From the NCBI GenBank assembly GCA_964036045.1, contig OZ038383.1, positions 36,599,394 to 36,663,393 on the forward strand: DNA of 64,000 nucleotides, written 5' to 3'. Origin of the DNA: Eutreptiella sp. 'Long Island Sound 2002'. Taxonomy: Eukaryota > Euglenozoa > Euglenophyceae > Eutreptiales > Eutreptiaceae. Positions within the stretch are counted from its first letter, which is position 1. Every line of letters begins with the position of its first letter. The notes beneath the pieces are model-generated. The model did not search any database, was not told the DNA's origin, and saw only the letters and a program-made list of their open reading frames with translations. Below, piece by piece: positions 1-11,038 of the stretch. Both the position numbers and the translations under genes were made by a program.

Positions 1-375
1 TCCGTGGGTGACTGGCAACGACCTCCCCCCCCTATTTTGAGGGTGCCCAATACAAAAAAACACTTCTTAGCATCAAGAAAAGTCATACAGACCAATTTCT
101 GCAGCCTGTCTTCGCCAAAATCTGCCATTTTTTGTCAAAAATGTGCCAAAATTTGCCATTTTTTGGCCCGAAACAGGTTTTTTCGCCCTGGCGGGGACTT
201 CCAAGACCCCCCCCCCTATTTCAAGGGTGCCCGATGCAACAAAAACGCGTCACAGGAGCAAAGGAATGCACATGGACCAGTTTTGGCAGCCTCTCTCCGC
301 CAAAATGTCACATTTTTCGTCAAAAATCAGCCAAAATTAATTTTGGGATGAGCCTGCTTCATAAAATCATAGGTG
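1..375. repeat. Diverged non-coding tandem repeat at window edge
   Basis: Two imperfect copies of a unit of about 175 bp can be read at about 17-160 and 195-345. Each starts with a C-run followed by 'ctatttt/tc-agggtgccc' and ends with a CCAAAAT..TTTTTCGTCAAAAAT-type AT-rich stretch. There is no convincing coding potential; the small open frames are not conserved between the copies. Homology to the Gyp-A gag begins abruptly near 376, so this is either foreign flanking DNA or leader/LTR material joined by a deletion. Confidence 0.6.
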
Positions 376-2014
376 ATACATGGAAGGAGTACGGCGTGAA
401 CATCTGGGATCAGCGTACATGGAGGAACCGCGGCGTAGCCACAGGGATTCCATGGAGGAGATGGATGTGGCGGCCGTGGGAGTCCGTGGGAGAGGCCGAT
501 GGAAACCTCGGTCGACCTCGCGGCCGGCGTTCATGGTCTCTAAGGCCGCCGATGCCGCCGTGTGGGAAGACTTGAAGGACATCAAGCCCCCCATGTACGA
601 CGGCAACCCCCTCAATCTCGACCGCTTCTTGGCGAAGCTGGACGATTGGGGGGTAACCGTTACTGAGGACATGCATCCCGCTGATGCGGAGAAGTATGTC
701 TTCAGACGGTTCAGGTACCGCCTGCCGGAAGTGCTCGGAGAGCTATACTTCGTGGCGACCAAGGAGGGGAGAATCAAGACCCTCAAGGAAGCCAAGAAGT
801 GGCTCAACGAGCAGGAGCGGGTGGACGCTCCGCAGGTGGCTGCTAAGCGGTGGAAGTCCATCAAGCTTCAGCATGATGGACGGGAGATTCGCCTACGGGA
901 CTGGCGAGACTTCCGAGGGCATTACACCCTCCTCCGCCGCAACGTGGAGGATTGGAACGAGGGTGACGAGCAGGCTCGCCTGCTCTCCATGCTGCCGGAA
1001 GCATGGATCAAGAGGGTCACCAAGGAGGAATCCAAGCGGGCCAAGTCCAACCACACGGTCAAGATGATGGTCCCCAAAGAGTATCATACGAACGTGGTGG
1101 CTTGGACGAGGAAGAACGTGGCCCGGGATGTCATACGGCACTCCCTGCGGAACGCTCCCCTCATCACCGTCTCGGGCGATCGCGAGAAGACCGCGATGTG
1201 GCGCCTTGACGAGTGTGAGTTGAGAGGCCAGACCATCCGTCTGCAGGCCATCCCGGCGCGGATGAGCGGCGACGAGATCCTGGAATGGGTTTGAGAGGAG
1301 GTGCTCAAGGAGTACCGGAACCTCCACCACACCCGCGGGTTGAGGCCCGGCGACCGCGACGTCAACTACGTTGGCGAGGGACCTGGCGGGGAAGCTGCCA
1401 TGGACCCAGCGGGAGCCGACGGCGATGAGACTCTCGTCGACGATGACGACGACGATGAGCCCGCCGAGGTGGCCGTTTGCGCTTTCCTGGCAAACAACCT
1501 GAGCGCGGGGAACAACCGGGGAAGCTGGAAGCCCCTGCAGCTGGGTTGGAAGAAGAAGGAGAAGAGGGACCCTCGCCGCGTTGGCGACCCTCCGCTGTCC
1601 TTTGGGGAGCTCATACGAGCTCACCCGCAGGGCTGTTTCGTGTGTTATGGGAGGAAGAAAGGCTTCAACCATGACCACCGAACATGCCCGACCCACCAGG
1701 CCGACACGGAGGCTTACAAGAAGGCGCACGGGTCGAAGAAGCGTGCGCCCGCGGGTATCCGGGAAGCCAAAGTGGAGTTCGACAAGGACGAGCTGGCCAA
1801 GCTGATGTCGTCGGTGGGGACCGAGTTGGCCAAGGAGATCCAGGAGATCAAGCGGAACTGGGTCCCCAGGTCGGACAACAAGAACAAGGAGAACAACCAG
1901 AATGACCAGAACAAGGACAAGGACAAGAAGGGTAAGAAAGGGGGAAGGAAGAAGGGCGTCAACGAGGTTGATGCGGAGGAGAACACCCCTACTTCCACAA
2001 CCGACGCCCCCTAG
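376..2014 (+). pseudogene. gag: Gyp-A gag (A1), 5'-truncated with one nonsense codon
   Basis: This encodes the structural Gag protein that packages element RNA into particles. The frame runs from about 380 to a TAG at 2012-2014 and is broken by a TGA at 1292-1294, where the A2 copy has GGT (Gly). A retrotransposon-gag (capsid-like) domain lies in the first half (WRDFRGHYTLLRR region, about residues 165-230). A Cys/His cluster of the form CX2CX8HX4C (from C at 1634) is a candidate zinc knuckle with unusual spacing. The C-terminus is Lys/Asn-rich and basic, suited to RNA binding. Pol follows in the same frame after the TAG. Family assignment is firm; the knuckle is an inference. Confidence 0.85.
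2012..2014 (+). promoter_or_regulatory. In-frame gag UAG, candidate readthrough site (Gyp-A)
   Basis: Gag ends with CCC-TAG-CGG, and the pol frame continues in the same phase without another stop. The first ATG in pol (near 2566) lies after the protease DTG at 2462, so internal initiation at AUG would not make protease. This is the arrangement of gag-stop-pol readthrough retroviruses. Gyp-B has the same layout independently. Confidence 0.5.
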
Positions 2015-5000
2015 CGGAGCCCCTGCAGCCAAGGGCCCCAGCTAGGGCGGCCGCAGGATGGTGACGTGGGAGGCGCCGAACCATCCCAGTCGGGAGTCGA
2101 TAAGCACAAAGGGACTGCCGCGGGCGGAAGGCCTGGTCCGGCACCCAGTCGCGGAGGCGGGGTGAGGGCAAGTGAGGGCACGAACCCTTGCACCCGTCCG
2201 TCGTTCGCGACTAAGAATGTGTTTGATGTACTTCAAGATCTATCCGAGAGTATCGGGGGATCACCCGAACCGCAGCTGGATGCTGCAGATGGGCAGCCTG
2301 AGCCCATTGTCCACGACCTGCACCAGTCGCTTGTCGAGCTTCTGGAACGGCCGGAGATCCTGAGCTTGCACGCCGTGCGCCGAGTTGGGCGTGAGCGGCA
2401 GTTGCATCTTAAGGTCCGTGCCTTATGCGGGGAGGTGGAAAAGGTTTTCGACGTGTTAGTTGACACGGGCGCTCAGGTCAGCTTGGTCAAGGCTGGCCTA
2501 CTTCCGCCAGAGTGTCTTATCTACAGTCGGAAACCTGTCAGGCTGAAGGTGGCGAACGGCCAGTACATGGTGGGAGGCATGAAGGAAGCGGCCATTCAGC
2601 TGCAGTTCGTGAACCATCGTGAGCTGAGCCGCCCAGACCTCGGCAAGGAAATCCTCCTGCACGGTCGCTTCTACGAGGCCGAGATGGACTGGGACATGAT
2701 CGCTGGGTACGACTTCATGATGGAGACGGACTCCGGCGTCCTCCCGGCCGGGGCCTCCATGACCCTGTACCAGGACAACCAGCTCTCGTGGCTTTCGTCA
2801 CCCGAGCACCATGTGGAATGCCAATGGATCCACCCCGAACGCAATCAGCTCGAAGTTGCCGCGCTGGACACTGAGCCCACTGGGCCAGCAAACCAGGAGT
2901 ACGGCGTAATGCCGGAAGTGGCGAACCGAGTGGTCGCGGACCTGGGAGCGTCGGATCTGGCCCTGGATGTGTTCTCTTCAGGAACCTCCGCCCATCTTCG
3001 GGTATGTGAGAAGTACTTGAGCGCACAGGACTCCGCGTGGAAGAAGCACTGGGGTCCGCATCAGGGCTTGATGTGGATCCATTGCCCTCGATGGGACATT
3101 CCAAGAGCGATAGCGAAGATTCGCAAGGACCGCTCCAAGGCAGTGCTGGTTGTTCCCATGGGATGCACCGAGGAGGAAAGTACCCGACATTGGGTAGCCT
3201 CATTGACCAACATGATTTTAAACAAGGTCGTCCTACCGGCTGGAGAGAGTGTCTATCAGGACGCTAAGGGACAGCCCATGCCACCCCAGAGATGGCCAAC
3301 AGAATTCCACTATGTGGATGGGGGCCTTGATCAGGCCGACGCTGCGGACTTTGTCTGTGTCAACGGCATGGTAGCGGATCCTTGGAGGCAATGCTTTGCG
3401 GTTCCCCCTGTTGACATCGGAGAATCGGAAGACCCCCTCACTGAAGAGGAGCTGGATCTGGTTCAGGGGTATATGGATCAGCCCTTTCACGACTGGGGTA
3501 GCCAGCGTGAGGGCAAAGGCCAGGACAAGGCCTGGTGGGAAGTGGACTCAATCGTCTCCGGTTCCTATGATGGGAATACCTTCGTTCAGAGGGTGCTGGA
3601 TCACATGTCCAGCCAGGACGAGCCGCCTGGCGGTAACCCACCCACCTACGGCGATCCGTTCCGAGGCAAGACCAGAGATGGCCCTTTGGGCCACCTGGGA
3701 AGACCACCTGAGCCAAAACCGAGCGGGGTCGCTACCCCTCAAGTAAGCTCCGTGGTTCAAGTGCCCGGAAAAGCCAAGGCGGAGTCCGATGACTGCCCCA
3801 AGATCCAGGCATTGAGGGCCAGGCTGAAGCAGAAGTATGGTGATACCTTCTTCAGCGGAAAGCCTGTGTTTCCCCCACCTGTGCGTGGACCGTATGGCGA
3901 GGCGGAGATACGACTGAAGCAGGACCCCCGTGTGTATCGGCACCGGGAGTTTGCCCTGAGGGGCGAGAGGAAAGAGGCCATGGAGAGGATCCTCCGTGAC
4001 TTCATCCAGAGAGGCTGGCTCGAGCCGTGCCACTCCGAATGGGCCTCTCCGTGCTTCGTCGTCCCCAAGAAGGTTGCCGGTGAGTGGCGGCTCGTGGTCG
4101 ACTACCGCTGCCTGAACGCCCAAACGCAGCACGACTGCTATACGCTGCCCCTCATTGAGGACATGCTGCAAAAACAACACCGGCGGAGGATCTTCACGGT
4201 GATTGACCTGAAACATGGTTATCATCAGATGCCTCTCGCCGAGGAGTCCCGTGCCTGCACAGCCATGAGCACCCCACTTGGACCTCTCCAGTGGAAGGTG
4301 ATGCCCATGGACGTTACCAACGGCAATGCGGCTTTTCAGCGGATGCTGGAGTACCTGCTTGAGCCGGTGCGTGACTGTGCGGACCCCTTGGTGGAAGACG
4401 TGATCATCGCGTCCGGGGACCCCAGTATGAGCTACGAGGAGCTCCTGGGGGCACACGAAAGGGACGTCACTCGGGTGCTGGACCTTCTGGTTCGGCACAA
4501 ACTCACGGACAGCAGTGACAAGGCCACCATTGCGGTTAGCGAGGTGGTCTTCGCTGGCCACGTAGTTGGGAACGGGCAGCGAAAGCCCATACCTGGCAAG
4601 GTGGCTGCGATTGAGCACTGGGAAAAGCCTAAAACGGTCACTGAGCTACGGGCGTATCTGGGGTTCTGCAACTACTACTCGGGGTATATCAAAATGTATG
4701 CCGAGTATGCAGCCCCCATGACGACCATGCTCAAGGGCAACCGAGAGGAGACCAAGAAGGGGTCCAAGAAAGCTCTGGTCTGGGATGCTGATTCCGACCG
4801 TGCCTTTGAGGGGATGAAGCAGGCGCTGCTATCCGCAGTGGGTCTGCACCTCGTGGATCCCGACCGAGGGTTCGTCCTGCGCACCGACGCTTCAAACTAC
4901 GCCGTAGGCGCTGTGTTGGAGCAAGTGCTTGACGATGGGAGGCACGTGCCCGTGGCCTTCTGGAGCCGAGTCCTGGCGGAGGGCCAGAGACGGACGTGGA

Positions 5001-6990
5001 CGCCCCGTGAAAAGGAGGCGTATGCCATCGTCATGGCTCTCAGGAAATGGGCTGGGTACATAGCCCTCCATCCCGTCAACGTCTGCACCGACCATCAGAG
5101 TCTGCAGTCGTGGCACAAGGAGCACGTGGACACCCCCTCTGGTCCCGTCTCCCGACGGGCAAGATGGCATGAGACCTTGGCCAAGTTCGACCTTACGGTT
5201 GTTTATATTCCTGGAAAGGACAACACCGTGGGGGACTGTCTCAGCAGGTGGGCCTATCCCGCCAGCAAGCGCATGACGGATATCTCTGCCCATGGCGATG
5301 AGGCTGAAACCGATGAAGCCAAGAAGATCATTGAGATGGAGCGCCTGATGGAGGAGGAGGGTATTAAATGCTTGGTCGTCATGGCTGCGGATGCCCCCCT
5401 CGGAAGGAGGGTGAGCAGAGCGGTCAGAGTACTCGCCCCTGATGGAGCTGAGTCCGACAAGCACCTCTTCCCAGAGTCTTGCCTCCAGGATAACTGGATT
5501 GACGACTACGCCAAGTCTGAGGCCTTTGCGGCCGAGTATAGGGCTGTGACCGACCCTGATGACGGGCAGAAGTGGCCAAAGGGGCTGACCGAGGAAGATG
5601 GCAAGCTCTACCGGAAGGGTAAGCTGCTAGTACCGGAGTCCCGGGTGCTTGAGCTTTGTGAAGCTTGGCACCACCACATGCTGCACCCAGGGGTCAAGAA
5701 GCAAGCCCTTGACATGCAGCGCCGGTTCGAGATCGACCACGTCGTTCTCTACACCGCCATCAGGAAGGTCAGGAAGGGTTGCTCGGTCTGCCAGGCCTGC
5801 AATCCCGATAACCGGAACTTCAAGGGGGAAGCCCAATGGACCCCGGTTCCTGACCAGCCCATGGAGAGCGTGGCCATGGACGTCTTCTCCATGCCCGAAG
5901 TGCACATTGGCAAGGAGACCTTTGACTGTGTGGTTCTCTGTGTGGGTCGCCACAGTGGCTACGTAGTAGCCGTTCGGGCACGCAAAAAGGAGTTGCTTGC
6001 CAAGGAAGTGGCAGTCATGATGATTCGTCATTGGCTGACCGTCTTTGACATCCCCCGCACCATTTGCAGTGACCGAGGGCCCCAGTTTACTGGTGGCTGG
6101 TTCAAGGCTATGTGTTCCCTTATGGGGATACGTCATGCCAAGAGCGTCGCCTATCTCAGCCGGTCTAACGGCCGTGCTGAAGTGGCTGGACGGCAGCTGT
6201 TCGAGAAGCTGCGCAAGATCCACATCACCAATCCACGGCAGAACTGGTTTGAGGAGATGTGGCCTGCTCTGAAGGCCCATCATGACACCCCCACTCCGGG
6301 CGGTTTGTCCCCTCACCAGATTCTGTTCGGCAGGGACCCCCTGGGTAGGGGACTTCCCTTGTCTGGTGATGGCATGGCTATGGATGCCAGGGAATTCTTC
6401 GCGCGGCAAGAGCAAACGGCGCGGGACATCCGCCAGCAGCTCGAGAAGGAGCATGCTGAGCGTCAGAAGTCCGCCCCGGGCTCGACAGCGCAGAAGTTCA
6501 GGGTGGGAGACCCGGTGTGGGTGATCAAACCCCGCCCTATGGGCACCCACCGCACCAAAACCTGGTTCACACCCGGAGAGGTGGTCCGCAGGATTGGTGA
6601 GGACACCTACCGCATCAAGGTGGGTCACGGACAGTTCCGGGAGCGCCATGAGAGTCAACTCCGTGTGCGGGAACCCGACCTCCGTGGCCAGCATGTGTCC
6701 CTGAGCTATGCGGCACATGAGGCTGATTCGGACGACGACTATGCTGAGCAGGACGACTATACAGTCGAGAAGATCCTTGCTCAGCGTCCGAAAGCCTCGG
6801 CACCTGGAGGTCTGGAGTTCAAGGTTCGTTAGCGAGGCTATGGGCCGTCCCACGACACCTGGGAACCCGTCTCCTTGTTCGTGCTGCGGGTTAACACTCC
6901 CTCCATGGAGTACATCCGCAAGCACAAGACCAAGATCCACGTCTCGGACTTGGCAGCACTCACCCGGGCGATTGCAGCCAGGGGTGCCTG
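2015..6990 (+). pseudogene. pol: Gyp-A pol (A1): PR, Dam-like, RT, RNase H, IN, chromodomain
   Basis: This polyprotein copies and integrates the element. Numbered from 2066, the protease DTG is at D133. A Dam-like domain spans about residues 300-420 (WIHCPRWDI at 337-345). RT follows, with LVED at 775-778 where A2 has FVDD. RNase H has D941 in RTDAS. Integrase has an HHCC zinc region near 1203-1250 and a catalytic triad at D1272, D1336 and E1372 (35 residues between the last two, canonical DD35E). A chromodomain starts at YTVEKIL near residue 1566 and is stopped by TAG at 6830-6832, where A2 has TGG (Trp). The frame continues to TGA at 6988-6990. The lost RT aspartate and chromodomain tryptophan make this copy inactive. 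Confidence 0.9.
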
Positions 6991-8458
6991 ATCAGCGCCC
7001 TGAGCTGTCCCCTGATGTGTTTTCAGCGCTTGTGAGGTCGACGGATCGTCCCTTACTTGCTTGCTCTCTTCCATCTTTCGGTGCCCTGCCATCAGAGTGG
7101 CCATGTACCCCCCCTGCTGAATCCAGAGGAGGATGGCCCCTCTCTTCTTCCATTTGTCACTCCCCCCCCTGCTGAATCCTTGGGAAACCAGGTAGGGCGA
7201 CTGACCTTCATATTTCTGAGCTCTTTGGGCCTTGAAGCCCATACGACGTTGCGCAACAGATGCCGCTGTCATCGGCATTGCGATTTTTGGTGTGTGGTCT
7301 GGTTCCATGGCACTTGCGGAATCCAGACCAGTCAACGTGTGTCTGCAGACTATATATGGCCTGGACTCAGGCGTTTTCCTGTCCACCCTCCTGCATATGC
7401 CTTATCCTAACCGTGGTGTGGTTTGGCACTCTGTCCAGAGTGTGTTTACACGCCTGTTTACCTGATTATTGCTTACTCTTTCTGCTCCCCAGGATATGTG
7501 CATTTGTATGTTGCGATTGTCAGCCCATCACCGACAGATTGACTGTTTTTTCCCCCCTGAGAGGATTCGAATCGACTACGAAGGCGCCTTGAGTTGCCGT
7601 TTACATGCACTTACATATGGTCCAGCCTGGACCAGTACCTCAGTACATATTTGTTTGAGTGCCCATGGTACCGTGTGCCTTATTCGCTGTGATGTGAAGA
7701 TCCTGATGGCGCCAGGCGGGAAGCCCAGTTGCCTGACTACACTCCCAGCGGTCCGCCACTGTCAGTCCCAGTGTGAGCCTACCGACTCGCAGATGCACTT
7801 GCAGTCGGATGGCGGCCACCAGTGCTCCTGACCTCGGTCAGTCTGCCTGGGAAACTGGTGGTTTGAGGATTCGACGCCTCCGCCCACACTGCATGAGGAC
7901 TCCCTCATGTATGGCCTTCGTGGTAATAGGGCGAGGGAAAAGACGGCCTTGATGCCCGATCCCTTAAGGAGGAGCTCGTTCGGCTGTACCACTCTGCACT
8001 CGCGTTGTATGGATATGGACATCGTGCGCCCGAGGAAGGACCCGTGGGGACTCTCCCCAGTCGGCGGGCCTTGGGAAGCTTGGGGTAGCCTGATGGATCT
8101 TTGTGGTTGCTCTCGACCTGTGGGACCACCTCGGTCGTCGTGTGTCGCCTATGTTGGCCGTGTATGCCACTGCCACTGTGGTAGTGACCGTAGCAGCCGG
8201 CACGCGGTGCGCCTGGTATGGGTTAACGGGTCCTTTGGATGCCGAATAATCGCCGCCTGGACCCGGGACTTGATACTTGATACTATACTTGCAATTACCC
8301 ATAGCTACAGCACCGTACCTATCTTACTGTGGGATTGGGGCAGCCTAACCTGCGAATGAGCCTGAAGTGAGGATGTGACACGCCCCCCCTTCAGGAGATG
8401 GTCCTGGGTACCCGCTGCCATGCTTGGGTGTTATCGAGCCCCCCCCAGGGTTTGCTCT
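6991..8458 (+). other. Gyp-A 3' non-coding region
   Basis: About 1.47 kb lies between the pol stop and the polypurine tract. I see no conserved open frame, no RNA gene and no obvious internal repeat. Shortly before the tract is CTGGGTACCCGCT (about 8404), which is nearly the inverse of AGCGGTACCCAG just after the tract, so a stem could form around it. Confidence 0.5.
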
Positions 8459-8469
8459 AAGGAGGGGGG
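8459..8469 (+). promoter_or_regulatory. Polypurine tract of A1
   Basis: AAGGAGGGGGG directly precedes TGAAGCGGTACCC, the first bases of the 3' LTR. A purine run at this place is the usual primer for plus-strand DNA synthesis in LTR retroelements. The same purine run plus TGAAGCGGTA occurs in the tandem array at 59518. Confidence 0.65.
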
Positions 8470-9797
8470 TGAAGCGGTACCCAGAGCTCCATGGCTAGGG
8501 TAGGGCATACAACCGGTCTCCGGTCCACTAACCCCATGTACGGAAAGGAAGACCGGTCTCCGGTCCACTAACCCCATGTACGGAAGGCGCCCATTGACGC
8601 CCGGTGCGAGCCCGGCGGGAGCGTGTTCCGTGCCGTAAAGCCCCGCATCGGCAACCGATGCACCGCCAGCGGAGAATTATATATCAGAATATCAGGAATC
8701 AACAGGGTTTTATTTTCATATTGTTTCGGTCAATTTTTACGCTTCCGTTCTGATATTCACTGTTTTGGCGGCTGGCGGTTAGCTCGCGATTTTAGCGTAA
8801 CCGCCAGTTTAACTGTTATATACAGATATTTTAGCGCAAATCGTGACGAAGACTCTAAAGTCTTCAGGAATTGCTTTGATGCATCCGCAATTTTCACATT
8901 CTACACTCGCAACCTTAATCCGAATTTTTCAGGATGTCGAAATCGGATTTTCGACTTCGACATCCCCGCACTTGATTTGACCTATTTCGAGTGGACCTAC
9001 GTGCTTCCCTATGCACGAATCAACTTTCCTTTTGTCTTGCCCTCCATTTGTCTTAGAGATATGGGCAAAACAAAGTTGATTCGTGAGGCCACTTGTGAGG
9101 GTCATATCTCGTGCCGCTTGCGAGGAATGACAATAAGAAAACGTCGGATGTATTTACAATACTCCGAACGTAATTTAGGAAGCATTATACGCCTTGCGTT
9201 TCCACACGTGCGCGCTAGCGTAATGGATCATGGTCAAGAGGGTAGAGTTTGCGTTATAACTCTTTGGCCATGATATTGCGTGCGTTAAGATAACTTTCGA
9301 GTGTAGCGCGCGAGTGTTGGTGTTGCATAGGAACTCTCTTTGAGTTCCTATGAGCGATTGACACAAAGTTATGCCCTTGGAGGGGCATGACATATCGTGG
9401 GGGGAGCTACCTTTTTGGACAATATGGAGTATGTGCCTTGTGTTGTGTTGGGTGCCCATTTGGCGGGTCCATCGCTCCAAGCCAAACCCGCCAATGGACC
9501 TCAAATTGTGCAAGCCCCTCCTTCATACTCCCTACGATCAATTGCAAGCCTACCCTTCGTGAAGGGAAGCTTGTGTGGCGATCCCGAAGCGATGCGTTGG
9601 GAGCAAGGTGTGTGATTGGCAATTTTCCATAATTTCATGTGCCCACTTGGGAAGTAGCGCTCGTGACCTTTCAAAGCGCCCCAAGTGGAGCACATATGTG
9701 GAATCGAAGGTCATTGGTGTCAAGTCATTATGTTTGGAAGGATTAGTTGATTGCACGATCCAAGCCGAAGATATTATAATATAATTGTGCACCTTTC
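8470..9797 (+). repeat. Gyp-A 3' LTR, truncated
   Basis: It begins TGAAGCGGTACCC, as do the A2 (22566, minus) and A3 (55794, plus) leaders. The part at 9390-9797 matches the minus strand of 21694-21300 in A2, including the motif CCGAAGATATTATAATAT. A 40-bp direct duplication (units starting at 8513 and 8553, containing CCGGTCTCCGGTCCACTAA) lies near its head. The LTR stops abruptly at about 9797, where inverted pol sequence starts. No coding sequence is present. Confidence 0.7.
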
Positions 9798-11030
9798 TCT
9801 TGGCGTGACGTATTCCCATGAGGGAACACATGGCCTTGAACCAGCCACCAGTAAACTGGGGCCCTCGGTCAGTGCAAATGGTGCGGGGGATGTCAAAGAC
9901 GGTCAGCCAATGACGAATCATCATGACTGCCACCTCCTTGGCAAGCAACCCCTTTTTGCGTGCCGGAACGGCTACTACGTAGCCACTGTGGCGATCCACA
10001 CAGAGAACCACACAGTCAAAGGTCTCCTTGCCAATGTGCACTTCGGGCATGGAGAAGACGTCCATGGCCACGCTCTCCATGGGCTTATCAGGAACCGGGG
10101 TCCATTGGGCTTCCCCCTTGACGTTCCGGTTGTTGGGATTGCAGGCCTGACACACCGAGCAACCCTTCCTGACCTTCTTGATGGCGGTGTAGAGACCGAT
10201 ATGGTCGATCTCGAACCGGCGCTGCATGTCAAGGGCTTGCTTCTTGACCCCTGGGTGCAGCATGTGGTGGTGCCAAGCTTCACACAGCTCGAGCACTCGG
10301 GACTCCGGTACTAGCAGCTTACCATTCCGGTAGAGCTTGCCATCTTTCTCGGTCACTCCCTTTGGCCACTTCTGCCCGTCGTCAGGGTCGGTCACAGCCC
10401 TATACTCGGCTGCAAAGTCCTCAGACTTGGCGTAATCGTCGGTCCAGTCGTCCTGGAGGCAAGACTCCGGGAAGAGGTGCTTGTCGGACTCAGCTCTATC
10501 AGGGGCGAGTACTCTGACCGCTCTGCCCATCCTCGTTCCGAGGGGGGCATCCGCAGCCATGACGACGAAGCATTCTACACCCTCCTCCTCCATCAGGCGC
10601 TCCATCTCAATGATCCTCTTGGCTTCAGCGGTCTCAGCCTCATCACCATGGGCAGAGAAATCCGTCATGCCCTTGCTGGCGGGATAGGCCCACGTGCTGA
10701 GACAGTCCGCCACGGTGTTGTCCTTTCCAGGAATATAAACAACCGTAAGGTCGAACTTGGCCAAGGTCTCATGCCATCTTGCCCGTCGGGAGGCGGGACC
10801 AGAGGGGGTGTCCACGTGCTCCTTGTGCCACGACTGCAGACTCTGATGGTCGGTGCAGACGGTGACGGGATGGAGGGCTATGTACCCAGCCCATTTCCTG
10901 AGAGCCATCAAGATTGCATACGCCTCCTCTTCGCGGGGCGTCCACGTCCGTCTCTGGCCTTCCGCCAGGACTCGGCTCCAGAAGGCCAACGGCACGTGCC
11001 TCCCATCGTCAAGCACTTGTTCCAATTCAG
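9798..11030 (-). pseudogene. pol: Gyp-A pol fragment (RNase H to integrase)
   Basis: An uninterrupted minus-strand frame of about 410 codons runs from EQVLDDGRHV in RNase H to GIRHAK in the integrase core. It closely matches A1 and A2. Both ends are abrupt: at 11030 it is joined to the distal end of A2 pol (just after the chromodomain stop), and at 9798 to the A1 3' LTR. It keeps the RNase H acidic residues visible in this span, the HHCC finger and the first two integrase aspartates, but lacks RT and the chromodomain. It is a rearrangement product, not an independent insertion with LTRs. Confidence 0.85.
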
Positions 11031-11038
11031 GGCGCTGA

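Larger units (their letters stand above)
376..9797 (+). mobile_element. Gyp-A copy 1 (A1): 5'-truncated Ty3/Gypsy chromovirus
   Basis: A long terminal repeat retrotransposon of the Ty3/Gypsy type with the order gag, protease, Dam-like domain, RT, RNase H, integrase, chromodomain, then a 1.47-kb 3' non-coding part, a polypurine tract and the head of a 3' LTR. The 5' end is missing: gag starts about 480 codons into the version seen in A2. The 3' LTR is cut at about 9797, where it meets a minus-strand pol fragment. Coding inactivation is visible at 1292 (TGA), in the RT active site and at 6830 (TAG), so it is a dead copy. Confidence 0.9.

Noticed and set aside
7057-7592. Small open frames in the Gyp-A 3' non-coding region
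   Set aside because: Overlap in several phases, no motif, and no counterpart in other copies in the window.
8490-8600. Start of a CRISPR-like repeat array
   Set aside because: Only two units in a eukaryotic LTR; a simple tandem duplication.
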